A DNA stretch of 23,010 bases from positions 1 through 23,010 of the forward strand of contig CAZJFS010000061.1 in NCBI GenBank assembly GCA_964545075.1, given 5' to 3'. Each line of letters opens with the position of its first letter. The first letter of the stretch is position 1. Of the stretch, positions 7,423-14,504 are shown in pieces. A program made the position numbers and the translations under genes. The stretch comes from DAOPXV01 sp035352535. GTDB taxonomy: Bacteria; Muiribacteriota; UBA9980. The notes beneath the pieces were generated by a model, which was not told the DNA's origin, made no database searches, and was given only the letters and a program-made list of their open reading frames with translations.

Positions 7423-8328
7423 TCATGCGAGCTTAAGGCCCGAATCGGAACGGGTGATCTCATCGTGAAGTTTTATCATTTCTTCAAAAGCCTTGTTTAT
7501 TTCTTCGTTTCCTACCGTGCAAAGATAGCGGCATGTGGCATGCGAGCTTCCAGCGGCGTTATACTCCTTCATCCATTCGTCAAGCGCTTTTTCGCAACCG
7601 CTATTTTCAAAAGGATAGCTGATGTGTATCTTTGGAACCCCGCACCGCCAGGCTTTAGGAGTAAGCCGGGCCCTGTAGGTTTTCTGAAGCCTGCACAGCC
7701 GGACATACATCGGATCGCATTTCAGCGATTTCAGGATATTGACGGATTCCTCGCCGGCCGGATCGTATTCGCGATGGGTTATTATATAGCGCAAGCCACC
7801 GCAAGTCCTATAGACGCGAGCGCTGAAGCGTGAATCGGACTCCGCCATTTTTCTTAAAAGCTCTATATGAGCCTGTTCGGAAACTTCTCTCGGGTCCGCG
7901 GACCCGGACGCTTCTTTTTTCACGATGGGAGGCCCGAATAAAAATCCGAGAACCGTTGAAATTAGGGACCCGCCTGACGGAGCGGCTTCTTCGCATGAAA
8001 TATCGATATCTACGAACATCATCCTGGATGTATTGATAATATAGCATCCGTATGAGTTCTGGGTGACGATAAAATTCAGTTCGCCATTTCCGTCGTCTTC
8101 ACCCTCGCGTATAACTATTTCGCGCAAGGGATTCGCGCCGTATGGATAATCGGCGATATCGCCGCCGGAAGAAACTCGCGCCAAAACCATGCTCAAGCGC
8201 TCTTCCGCTTTAGCCGCGGCTTCCTCCACCGTTGTTTCCGACCATCCCCAGCAGCTTAACGTGAATGATTTGCCTGCCGATACTGCTTTTTGAAAACGGC
8301 TTCTAACCCAGTATTTGACGTTACGCAT
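7423..8328 (-). CDS. Conserved hypothetical protein with VDIDI, GGLR and RARLTPKxWRC motifs
   Basis: Starting at ATG 8328, which has an AGGTG site just upstream, the protein is 301 residues; an in-frame TTG at 8340 lacks such a site. I recognise the C-terminal block (GGLRYIITHREYDP at 177-190, then CDPMYVRLCRLQK and RARLTPKAWRCG at 204-230) as a conserved module of uncharacterised bacterial proteins, but know no function. N-terminal to it is FVDIDIS (105-111) and a Gly/Pro-rich insertion. An hDhD followed by a Thr-x-His is also the skeleton of archaeo-eukaryotic-type primase or polymerase folds; that is speculation. There is no signal peptide, though a short hydrophobic stretch occurs around 122-136. 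It lies 13 bp after the Tim44-like gene and 48 bp before the TPR gene. Confidence 0.7.
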   Translation of the reverse strand: MRNVKYWVRSRFQKAVSAGKSFTLSCWGWSETTVEEAAAKAEERLSMVLARVSSGGDIADYPYGANPLREIVIREGEDDGNGELNFIVTQNSYGCYIINTSRMMFVDIDISCEEAAPSGGSLISTVLGFLFGPPIVKKEASGSADPREVSEQAHIELLRKMAESDSRFSARVYRTCGGLRYIITHREYDPAGEESVNILKSLKCDPMYVRLCRLQKTYRARLTPKAWRCGVPKIHISYPFENSGCEKALDEWMKEYNAAGSSHATCRYLCTVGNEEINKAFEEMIKLHDEITRSDSGLKLA

Positions 8329-8341
8329 AACACCTCGCAAA

Positions 8342-9385
8342 TTATTCTTCGACTATTATCTCGTCGACGATCCAGTCTTCGGGGCCTTTTAAAAATTTCC
8401 ACACCTCGGCGAATTCTTCCGGCGAATTGCGATCCCCGTCTATTAATTCACGCGTGGACGCCGAAATGAAATAATCCACCACGGACGCCCTGATATACGC
8501 GGATAATCTGCCGCAGTTCCGGGTTCCGATAGCGCTTTCGCCTATCGCCGGGCCGTCGTTTAACTCAATTATCCGCACTTCGATGAGCTTCAGGTTTTCA
8601 AGGACGTTTATTTCATTATTGGCTATCATTTCGTCGGTATCGCGCTTGTGTTTTTCATAAAGCCGGGGGCTCATGCAATCCGATGCCATCCGCTGATCGC
8701 GTTCGGCCCAGGCTTTCTCAACCTTGAAAAACACCTCCCTTATGCGCAGTTCGATATCATCATTTCGAATTTCACTTCCGGACGAGACCACGCCGGCTCG
8801 TGAAAGCGTACCGCCCTGATTAACGGCGACGCTTCTAAACGGCGAAATTATGATGAAAAAAACATATTTAACGGCTCTGAAGCACAGAGAAATAAAAGCT
8901 ACGAATAGTCGGAACATGATCAAAAGAATTATCAGGCCCGTCAATTCCTCGAAGCCGAAGGAACCGTCGCCTGAATAATTACTGGAACCGTAACTTGCGC
9001 CATGGCTTGATCTGGGCGAATAAGAGCCGCCGTAATTTTCGCGACTGAAGCCGAAAAAACTCCTTCTGATAAGCGGCGCCGAATAAGGAGATGAGCCGTA
9101 TCCGCTTGAATAAATGGCAGGGCGGCTTGATGAATAAACCGAATTTTTATTGGCGTTGTAACCAGAACCGTAAGTTCTATTGTAGCTTGAGCCATAAGAA
9201 CCGCTTTTACCGTAACTCGAATAATTTTTGCCGCTATAACTCGAACTGCTGCTTTTGCTGTAGCTTCGGCTGGCGGAACTTCTGCTTCTGCCCGCCCGGC
9301 CGGAAACGTTATCCGCGATCGACACCATCGCGAACAGCACGCCCAAAATAAGTAGTATGCTTTTAATCTTTTTAAAGTTTTTCAT
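8342..9385 (-). CDS. Tim44-like domain membrane protein with Ser/Gly/Tyr-rich N-terminal region
   Basis: The 347-residue protein opens with a signal peptide or anchor (residues 8-26). It continues with a low-complexity segment of about 100 residues dominated by Ser, Tyr and Gly (33-130) and a strongly hydrophobic membrane stretch (about 148-180). The C-terminal domain (about 205-345), including SPRLYEKHKRDTDEM, LKLIEVRIIEL and EVWKFLKGPEDWIVDEI, matches the bacterial Tim44/MBA1-like NTF2-fold family. In mitochondria Tim44 anchors the import motor; bacterial relatives are membrane proteins of unknown role, several with similar low-complexity N-termini. I see no clear Shine-Dalgarno before the ATG. 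It lies 33 bp after the Cache-like sensor gene. Confidence 0.8.
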   Translation of the reverse strand: MKNFKKIKSILLILGVLFAMVSIADNVSGRAGRSRSSASRSYSKSSSSSYSGKNYSSYGKSGSYGSSYNRTYGSGYNANKNSVYSSSRPAIYSSGYGSSPYSAPLIRRSFFGFSRENYGGSYSPRSSHGASYGSSNYSGDGSFGFEELTGLIILLIMFRLFVAFISLCFRAVKYVFFIIISPFRSVAVNQGGTLSRAGVVSSGSEIRNDDIELRIREVFFKVEKAWAERDQRMASDCMSPRLYEKHKRDTDEMIANNEINVLENLKLIEVRIIELNDGPAIGESAIGTRNCGRLSAYIRASVVDYFISASTRELIDGDRNSPEEFAEVWKFLKGPEDWIVDEIIVEE

Positions 9386-9418
9386 CTGCGGGAAGCGGAC
9401 GCAAAACGCGGCCGGTAA

Positions 9419-10117
9419 TTATTTTGCGGTTTCGGAGGCTTTAGGCGCGTTCAATATTTCAATGCGCTTAAAAACAAGGTTTATTATAAGATATATGAAG
9501 AGCGCACATATCAGAAATATCATGGACATTTTTATGACTATTTCCTTTAAGATCCGATCCGTTTTTTCGGTAATAGCCGAGATGGAAATATCGGCTCCCG
9601 CAAGATAAACTCTGCCATCCGGCAATTTAACGGGTATCATGACCGACCTGAAATAGCCGTATTCATCCTGAAATTCCTCGAAGTTTACGGTTGCCTCATT
9701 AAAGGCCTTGAGAAGAGTCTCGCTCGTAGTATCATACGGCTTGTAAAATTTATCGAATGTTTTTTTATCAAGTTCCTCGCGGGTCGCGCTCGAAGAAGTG
9801 AACACGAATCTGTCGCCGGATTTCATCATTGAATATATATATTCAAGGCCATTTTTCGAAGCAAACGATGAAAGTTTCATAACGTTTTTCATGTGTTCTT
9901 CTTCGGATATGGACTTTTCATCCGCTATTCTGGAATGAAACTCGTCTCCCAGCATTGAAATAACGGCGTTGGCGCCGGCGATAAGCCTGTCGTCAACCGA
10001 TAGAATTATCAAGCCTGAAGCCGTCAGATAACCGGAATAGCCTATAAAAGATACCGCTAATAAAAGGATGGTCGCAATATTTAAAAAGAGTAGTTTTTTA
10101 AGATTATTTATATTCAT
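9419..10117 (-). CDS. Two-helix membrane protein with periplasmic Cache-like sensor domain and no output domain
   Basis: The 232-residue protein has a membrane helix at about 8-28, a periplasmic domain (30-193) and a second helix at about 194-217. It ends after only about 15 cytoplasmic residues. The middle contains LEYIYSMMKSGDRFVFTSS, YKPYD, EYGYFRSVMIPVKLPDGRVYLAGADIS, an arrangement typical of Cache/PDC ligand-binding domains of chemoreceptors and sensor kinases. No HAMP, kinase or MCP segment follows, and the stop (TAA) is not a frameshift visible in the next frames. It may be a stand-alone sensor subunit or a decayed receptor. No Shine-Dalgarno is visible before the ATG; see the -10 element just upstream. 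The cyclase gene precedes it by 121 bp. Confidence 0.75.
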   Translation of the reverse strand: MNINNLKKLLFLNIATILLLAVSFIGYSGYLTASGLIILSVDDRLIAGANAVISMLGDEFHSRIADEKSISEEEHMKNVMKLSSFASKNGLEYIYSMMKSGDRFVFTSSSATREELDKKTFDKFYKPYDTTSETLLKAFNEATVNFEEFQDEYGYFRSVMIPVKLPDGRVYLAGADISISAITEKTDRILKEIVIKMSMIFLICALFIYLIINLVFKRIEILNAPKASETAK

Positions 10118-10126
10118 AACAAAATT

Positions 10127-10132
10127 ATTCTA
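10127..10132 (-). promoter_or_regulatory. Candidate -10 element very close to the sensor gene's ATG
   Basis: TAGAAT on the minus strand ends 9 nt before the ATG at 10117; the only -35 candidate 17 bp upstream is a poor TTTCAA. Initiation at the usual distance would give a leader of only a few nt, consistent with the absence of a ribosome site. The rest of the 121-bp gap is AT-rich with an A/T palindrome (near 10160-10175) and nothing else I can identify. Confidence 0.35.
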
Positions 10133-10238
10133 ACACAAATTTAAATTATTTGAAAGTTTTTTAAAAAAGTTTTTTTCATGCCAAAAATTTCAAGTATTTC
10201 ACGGTTTGTCGCCGCAGGAAATTTTGAAAAACAATCGA

Positions 10239-11636
10239 CTATTTAACCGCACCGCCAAAATTTATCGAAAAAACCATTATCGGCTTATCTATCCCTTTCA
10301 GCGTCACTTCATGCTCATGCGCCGTGAAGTTATGCACGGAAAAATAATGCCGGACTGCCTGGTCGTTGATCACGGATTCGGTCATCAGCACCTCGTTTGC
10401 GTCGCTTTTCCCCTGAACTCTGGCGGCAATATTCACGGTGCGCCCGAAATAGTCGAGGCTCTTATTAGACGTAACGGTTATGGCTCCCCCACGATGCAGA
10501 CCGATCTTCACCTTTATCTCGCCCTTTCTGAAAACGCATGATGAAAAAAGGCTCTGTATCTCGCAGGCGGCGACGACCGCATTGGAATTTACCGGAAAAG
10601 CCGCCATGACGGCGTCTCCAATGGTTTTAACCACTCCGCCCTCATATTTTCTAATTATATCGATCAGGACTTTAAAATGTTCTTTTACGGCGGCAAACGC
10701 AGCGGAATCGCCGATTTCCTCATAAAGTTCAGTGGAGCCTTTTATATCGGTAAACATAAAAGTTGTATTTTTTATAGCAAAAGAAGTGTCGGGAGAGAGA
10801 AATTCCGTTGAAAAAAGATCCCGAAATTCCTGCTGGGAAGTGACGTAAGCGGCGCTTACCCAGTTGTTTCTGGGCGCTACCGGTTTCACGAGAAATCCGT
10901 TCATATCCGGATAATCGGATGTCACGATAAAATTAATCCGGCCTGAAAAAGCCTTTATTCTCTGGATATCGAACCTGCCCGAGGCGGATATGGCCAGGTT
11001 GAAATTCTGCTCGCCTTGGGACGGCGCCTGGGACACTTCGAGAAAGCCGCCCAGTTCCATGTGCGAAGGCATATAATAAATATAACGGCCGTGTTCAAAG
11101 TCCGCGCTGAAGGTTTTGGTGTCATTTTTATAAACGCACGCTCCGATCGTAAAATCGCGATTTTCACGGTTGAGGATATCGTCGAGGAACTGCATTTTAG
11201 AAGCGAAATCATGGCGCGCGGACCAGTCCGCATATTCAATTTTTCTGATATCCGGATTTACGGTAAACGTGACCTCGACCTGCTCTTCGAAGTCCAGGTC
11301 CCAATTGATGGCGCAGAGATCGCAATGAGCGGTCTTTTTTAAGCCCATAAGATGTTTGTGGTAATCCGGTATTCCATGGCAGGACGGACAATGGATATCC
11401 CAGTTGAGATCGAATAAACCAAGCTTCGTGGCATATAAAAAAGCCCTGAGCATATCGGAGTTTTCTACGCCGGCGTCAAAGGCCACCCTGAAAGCGTTTA
11501 TTTTATAACAATCGAAATCTTTTTCGGACGCCAATATTTTTTTGATCGCGGAAACGGCAGCGACTTCACAATGCCTTGACGTTTCAAGAGCGTCAATGAG
11601 CGAAACAGCTTTCGCGCTTAACTTTTCAGTGTTCAT
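10239..11636 (-). CDS. Class III adenylate/guanylate cyclase with N-terminal zinc-ribbon/DUF5939-like region
   Basis: The C-terminal 175 residues are a class III cyclase homology domain with a full catalytic set. Metal ligands are Asp297 (FTDIKGST) and Asp341 (GDAVMAAF), the adenine-selecting pair is Lys337 and Asp395 (LDYFGRT), and the transition-state residues are Asn402 and Arg406 (VNIAARV). This predicts an active enzyme making cAMP, working as a homodimer. The N-terminal 285 residues include two Cys pairs, CPSC (83-86) and CDLC (105-108), that look like a zinc ribbon; this layout resembles the DUF5939-type regulatory region of such cyclases. There is no membrane helix, so it is cytoplasmic. 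No cAMP receptor or phosphodiesterase is adjacent. The N-terminal input signal is unknown. Confidence 0.88.
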   Translation of the reverse strand: MNTEKLSAKAVSLIDALETSRHCEVAAVSAIKKILASEKDFDCYKINAFRVAFDAGVENSDMLRAFLYATKLGLFDLNWDIHCPSCHGIPDYHKHLMGLKKTAHCDLCAINWDLDFEEQVEVTFTVNPDIRKIEYADWSARHDFASKMQFLDDILNRENRDFTIGACVYKNDTKTFSADFEHGRYIYYMPSHMELGGFLEVSQAPSQGEQNFNLAISASGRFDIQRIKAFSGRINFIVTSDYPDMNGFLVKPVAPRNNWVSAAYVTSQQEFRDLFSTEFLSPDTSFAIKNTTFMFTDIKGSTELYEEIGDSAAFAAVKEHFKVLIDIIRKYEGGVVKTIGDAVMAAFPVNSNAVVAACEIQSLFSSCVFRKGEIKVKIGLHRGGAITVTSNKSLDYFGRTVNIAARVQGKSDANEVLMTESVINDQAVRHYFSVHNFTAHEHEVTLKGIDKPIMVFSINFGGAVK

Positions 11637-11719
11637 AAACCTATCTTCACCGCCTCGTTAATATACGAGTTTTATTCAAGCCGCATTACGCGAAGCCTGC
11701 CGATTTTTAGCCTTTCAAT

Positions 11720-12340
11720 TTATTTCAATGAATCCATCATCTGTTGAAAATACTTTGCTTCTTTTGTTTTAAATAGACCATACCATGCGTTCAACGTATC
11801 TTTTCTCATAACGCCAGTCTTTTTTAAAATTTCATAGGCGAACTCAAGTGGCGCAAGCCCAGTGGCAGTTATTAAATTGTCGTCACTGACCGCCGGCTCA
11901 TTTATATAATAATCGCTTCCCGAATAGTTGGGGCAGACCATTTTCAGAAAACCCAGATCATTACTGGTATGTTTCCTGTTATTTAATAGCCCGTTTTCAG
12001 CCAGCGCGATCGTCGCGCCGCAAATTGCCGCTATTATTACTTTTTCGCCAATTAATCTTGAAACGATCTCCATAATTTTATGGTTATTCCCGTCCTGCCA
12101 CGTCTCGGCTCCGGGCAAAATAAGCAGGTCGCCCGCCTGAAAATTTATGTTATCTATAATTTCATCCGGCTTAATAAGCATTCCGCCCATCGTTTTTATC
12201 GGTTCCATGGTATTTCCGATCTTAATCAGTGCTGGCTGCTCTTTAGATTTGTCTAAATATCTGCCGCTATTTAATTCCGCTGTGATAAATCCGATCTCCC
12301 AATCGGCTAACGTGTTTAATACATACAGGCAAGCTTTCAT
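11720..12340 (-). CDS. DJ-1/PfpI family protein (class I glutamine-amidotransferase-like)
   Basis: The 206-residue protein has the DJ-1/PfpI fold signature: an N-terminal strand then ADWE (Glu15), ILPGAETW (74-81) and the nucleophile elbow AAICGAT with Cys107. It ends with a C-terminal ATGLAPLEFAYEIL segment. It most resembles the YoaZ/YdeA-like branch of putative glutamine amidotransferases. Activities in the superfamily range from deglycase and chaperone to protease, and none can be assigned here. An AAAAGGATG site lies about 10 nt upstream of the ATG. Its coding sequence looks more A/T-rich than its neighbours, which might reflect transfer. It follows the DUF4405-like gene by 34 bp and probably shares its promoter. 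Confidence 0.88.
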   Translation of the reverse strand: MKACLYVLNTLADWEIGFITAELNSGRYLDKSKEQPALIKIGNTMEPIKTMGGMLIKPDEIIDNINFQAGDLLILPGAETWQDGNNHKIMEIVSRLIGEKVIIAAICGATIALAENGLLNNRKHTSNDLGFLKMVCPNYSGSDYYINEPAVSDDNLITATGLAPLEFAYEILKKTGVMRKDTLNAWYGLFKTKEAKYFQQMMDSLK

Positions 12341-12374
12341 ATTTTTTTCATCCTTTTCTTACCGGCTATTTCCT

Positions 12375-12887
12375 TTATTTTTTAACGAAAATCATTTCAG
12401 TTGTCGTATTAAATAGCCATTTTATCTTTTTAATGAAGTGAACGACGAATAAAATCACGAAAATATACGAAACTTTCTCGTGAAATTCCATAAGTCCATG
12501 ACGGAATCCGGGATCTCCGACGGATAAAATCCCGGTAAAGAGCCACGAAATAAATCCAAGAGCGGCCGAAATGGAAAACGAAGCGAATAAATAAAAAAGC
12601 GATTTGTTTTTATAACCGGATTTTAAAAACGCCATATCCTTAAAGGCGTTTTTCAGCCACGCCGAATGCATCGCGATATGGATTATAATTCCGATGGTAA
12701 TGGCGACGCTCAATCCTTTATGAATTAAAAGCCACTCCATTTTATTAAAATGCATGTAAATGAAAGCCGGATCGTTTCTGTGCATATGAAACGCGATCTG
12801 TAACGACAATCCGCTCCATGATATTAAAACGGTCAGTATCAAAATTATCATATCGACAAAATAATTAACGCCTTTCCCAGGGTTCAT
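12375..12887 (-). CDS. DUF4405-like four-helix membrane protein with two bis-His heme pairs
   Basis: This 170-residue protein has four hydrophobic helices (about 9-32, 52-74, 97-120, 137-153). Helix 2 carries His56 and His70 and helix 4 His136 and His150; both pairs are 14 residues apart, the spacing by which cytochrome-b-type four-helix bundles hold two stacked hemes. It is therefore likely a di-heme membrane cytochrome of the DUF4405/cytochrome-b561 type, passing electrons across or into the membrane. Its redox partner is not encoded nearby. AAAGGAG lies 12 nt before the ATG. A strong divergent promoter sits upstream, and the DJ-1/PfpI gene follows after 34 bp. Confidence 0.8.
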   Translation of the reverse strand: MNPGKGVNYFVDMIILILTVLISWSGLSLQIAFHMHRNDPAFIYMHFNKMEWLLIHKGLSVAITIGIIIHIAMHSAWLKNAFKDMAFLKSGYKNKSLFYLFASFSISAALGFISWLFTGILSVGDPGFRHGLMEFHEKVSYIFVILFVVHFIKKIKWLFNTTTEMIFVKK

Positions 12888-12912
12888 ATTTTAAAGCACT
12901 CCTTTCGTTGTT

Positions 12913-12930
12913 TTCACCAAAAATTCACCA
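12913..12930. repeat. Tandem TTCACCA pair, 11 bp apart; possible operator
   Basis: TTCACCA occurs at 12913-12919 and again at 12924-12930, one helical turn apart. CACCAAAA (12915-12922) is also found inverted as TTTTGGTG at 13012-13019, inside the spacer of the plus-strand promoter. The pair lies just downstream of the expected minus-strand start site. A regulator binding both promoters is possible but unproven. Confidence 0.3.
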
Positions 12931-12938
12931 TTAAACAT

Positions 12939-12967
12939 ATTTTAACAATTTATCATTAATAAATCAA
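12939..12967 (-). promoter_or_regulatory. Sigma70-type promoter for the DUF4405 / DJ-1 genes
   Basis: Minus-strand TTGATT (12962-12967) is separated by 17 bp from TAAAAT (12939-12944), which is preceded by TGT and so has the extended -10 form TGTTAAAAT. Transcription from about 12932 gives a 45-nt leader with the AAAGGAG site of the DUF4405-like gene. Confidence 0.65.
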
Positions 12968-12996
12968 TGAATTTTCTCGCAATTATTCAATCTTTA

Positions 12997-13025
12997 TTGA
13001 TATTTTTTACGTTTTGGTGTAACAT
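12997..13025 (+). promoter_or_regulatory. Sigma70-type promoter for the methyltransferase-phosphatase-C26 genes
   Basis: TTGATA (12997-13002), a 17-bp spacer, then TAACAT (13020-13025). The start would be near 13032, giving a leader of about 60 nt that includes the AAGGAAG site of the first gene. The spacer contains TTTTGGTG, the inverted copy of the CACCAAAA on the other side of the divergent region. Confidence 0.6.
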
Positions 13026-13091
13026 GAAGCGACATGGCATCGAATGTATCGCGCGCCATTTTTAATTATTGAATAAATCGAAAGGAAGCCT

Positions 13092-13853
13092 ATGGATAAT
13101 ATAGCATGCTCCACGCCGGCCGATAGTCTGAAGCTGGATATTTTAAACAGCGCCGCGGATACTTCTTACGAACCGTTCGCCGAAAATTATCTTTCCACGG
13201 TCGACGAAAAGCCCTACACGGCCTATTATGAAAGGCCCGCCATGATCTCGCTTCTTCCGGAAAAACTGGACGGCAAAAACATCATGGACGCCGGATGCGG
13301 ATCGGGGTTTTATTCCGAATATCTCGTGAAAAAAGGCGCCAGCGTATCCGCCCTGGACGCCAGCCGGAAAATGCTTGAATATACCCGGAAAAGAGCCGGA
13401 AATAATATTAAATGCGTTCTCGCCGATATTTCAAAACCGCTGCCGGAAATCAAGGATGGGACAGTTGATATAATAGTCGCATCCCTTATCATGCATTACA
13501 TAAAAGACTGGGCCGCGACATTTCTCGAATTTCACAGGATATTAAAAAAAGACGGTTCGCTTATATTTTCAATACACCACCCAATAAACGATTATCTTTT
13601 GTTCAATAAAAAAGGATATTTTGAAACCGAGCTGATCGAAGACGAATGGAAAGGCTTCGCCGGAGGCCCGCTCAAGGTCAAATATTACGTAAGGCCTATG
13701 GGCGGGGTAATGTCGCCGTTGGTAGAAGCGGGATTTAAGATCGATAAATTCCTAGAACCTCGCCCCGTGCCCGAATGCCGCGAAAAATATCCCAAAACGT
13801 TCGAGAAACTTTCGAAGGAACCCGGATTCCTCTTAATAAGAGCGCAGAAATAA
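13092..13853 (+). CDS. Class I SAM-dependent methyltransferase (Methyltransf_11 type)
   Basis: The 253-residue protein has a clear SAM site: NIMDAGCGSGFYSEYL (63-78, motif I), VSALDAS (85-91) with the ribose-binding Asp89, and VLADISKPLP as motif II/III. It continues with VDIIVASLIMHYIKDW and FHRILKKDGSLIFSIHHP. The C-terminal part (NDYLLFNKKGYFETELI onwards) resembles the substrate cap of small-molecule methyltransferases of the UbiE/bioC-like group. The methyl acceptor is unknown. AAGGAAG precedes the ATG by about 6 nt. It is the first gene of a short plus-strand unit and is followed 25 bp later by the phosphatase. It is unrelated in detail to the methyltransferase at the other end of the window. 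Confidence 0.9.
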   Translation: MDNIACSTPADSLKLDILNSAADTSYEPFAENYLSTVDEKPYTAYYERPAMISLLPEKLDGKNIMDAGCGSGFYSEYLVKKGASVSALDASRKMLEYTRKRAGNNIKCVLADISKPLPEIKDGTVDIIVASLIMHYIKDWAATFLEFHRILKKDGSLIFSIHHPINDYLLFNKKGYFETELIEDEWKGFAGGPLKVKYYVRPMGGVMSPLVEAGFKIDKFLEPRPVPECREKYPKTFEKLSKEPGFLLIRAQK

Positions 13854-13878
13854 ATTTTAAAAAGGAGAGGTTCGAGCG

Positions 13879-14445
13879 ATGCGGCATGACGAACTGGATG
13901 AAATAACCGAAGTGCCATTCGACCGGTCATACTGGGTTGACGAGGAAAAACTTCTGGCCGGATGCTATCCAGGAGACGAGGATGCTGAAACCGCCGAACG
14001 GAAACTCACCTATCTTTTGCGTTACGGTATAACGCATATAATAGATCTAATGGAGGACGGCGAAAAAAACCATTCGGGCAAAAAGTTCGTCACTTACCAT
14101 GACAGGCTTAAAGAGATCGCGAAAAAAATGAAGCGCGAGATAACCTTCAGCGGCCATCCGATAAAGGACCTCGGTATTCCCTCAAGCGAAAAAATGATAG
14201 AGATACTCGATGAGATAGACGCGAATCTGCTTAAGAACAAACGCGTTTATATTCACTGCTGGGGCGGCATCGGAAGGACTGGAACGGTCGTGGGATGTTA
14301 CCTTATCAGGCACGGCCTGGCAACGTCTGATAACGTCCTGGACGTAATAAAAGAGCTGCGGGCCAAAACGGTCAAGTCTTTCATACCGTCCCCGGAAACG
14401 GAGCTTCAGCGGAAAATGGTAAAAAGCTGGAAAAGCGGGACCTGA
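13879..14445 (+). CDS. Dual-specificity / tyrosine-type protein phosphatase
   Basis: The 188-residue protein carries the Cys-based phosphatase P-loop HCWGGIGRTGT (126-136), with nucleophile Cys127 and phosphate-binding Arg133 in C-x5-R. Asp97 in HPIKDLGIP is in the right place to be the general acid. The N-terminal LLAGCYPGDED (26-36) and ITHIIDLMEDGE are typical of bacterial and archaeal DSP-like phosphatases. It could remove phosphate from tyrosine or serine/threonine residues, or from a small molecule; the sequence does not decide. The ribosome site GGAGAGG is strong, 8 nt before the ATG. No cognate kinase is adjacent. It ends 59 bp before the C26 hydrolase gene. Confidence 0.87.
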   Translation: MRHDELDEITEVPFDRSYWVDEEKLLAGCYPGDEDAETAERKLTYLLRYGITHIIDLMEDGEKNHSGKKFVTYHDRLKEIAKKMKREITFSGHPIKDLGIPSSEKMIEILDEIDANLLKNKRVYIHCWGGIGRTGTVVGCYLIRHGLATSDNVLDVIKELRAKTVKSFIPSPETELQRKMVKSWKSGT

Positions 14446-14504
14446 AAAAACCGCTGGGATCAAGCGTGCTTTACGCGTAATTTAATGAATAACGGCGGGT
14501 TGAA

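Noticed and set aside
7399..7425. TGA stop of the 301-residue hypothetical as a possible selenocysteine codon.
   Set aside because: Readthrough would add only a few residues before another stop; no redox motif surrounds it.
8329..8340. Upstream TTG start for the 301-residue hypothetical protein.
   Set aside because: The ATG at 8328 has an AGGTG ribosome site at proper spacing, which the TTG lacks.
10141..10185. A/T palindrome and TTGGCATG after the cyclase gene as a terminator or sigma54 promoter.
   Set aside because: The stem is only A/T, and the -12 GC expected for sigma54 is absent at the right distance.
11650..11712. Interrupted hairpin between the DJ-1 and cyclase genes as a terminator.
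   Set aside because: Short paired segments with a bulge and no U-tract; not convincing.
14443..14504. The phosphatase ends with TGA in a tRNA-Sec genome; the frame stays open across the gap, so a selenocysteine readthrough was considered.
   Set aside because: The upstream protein is already full length for its family, the downstream peptide looks non-coding, and no stable SECIS-like hairpin sits just after the TGA.
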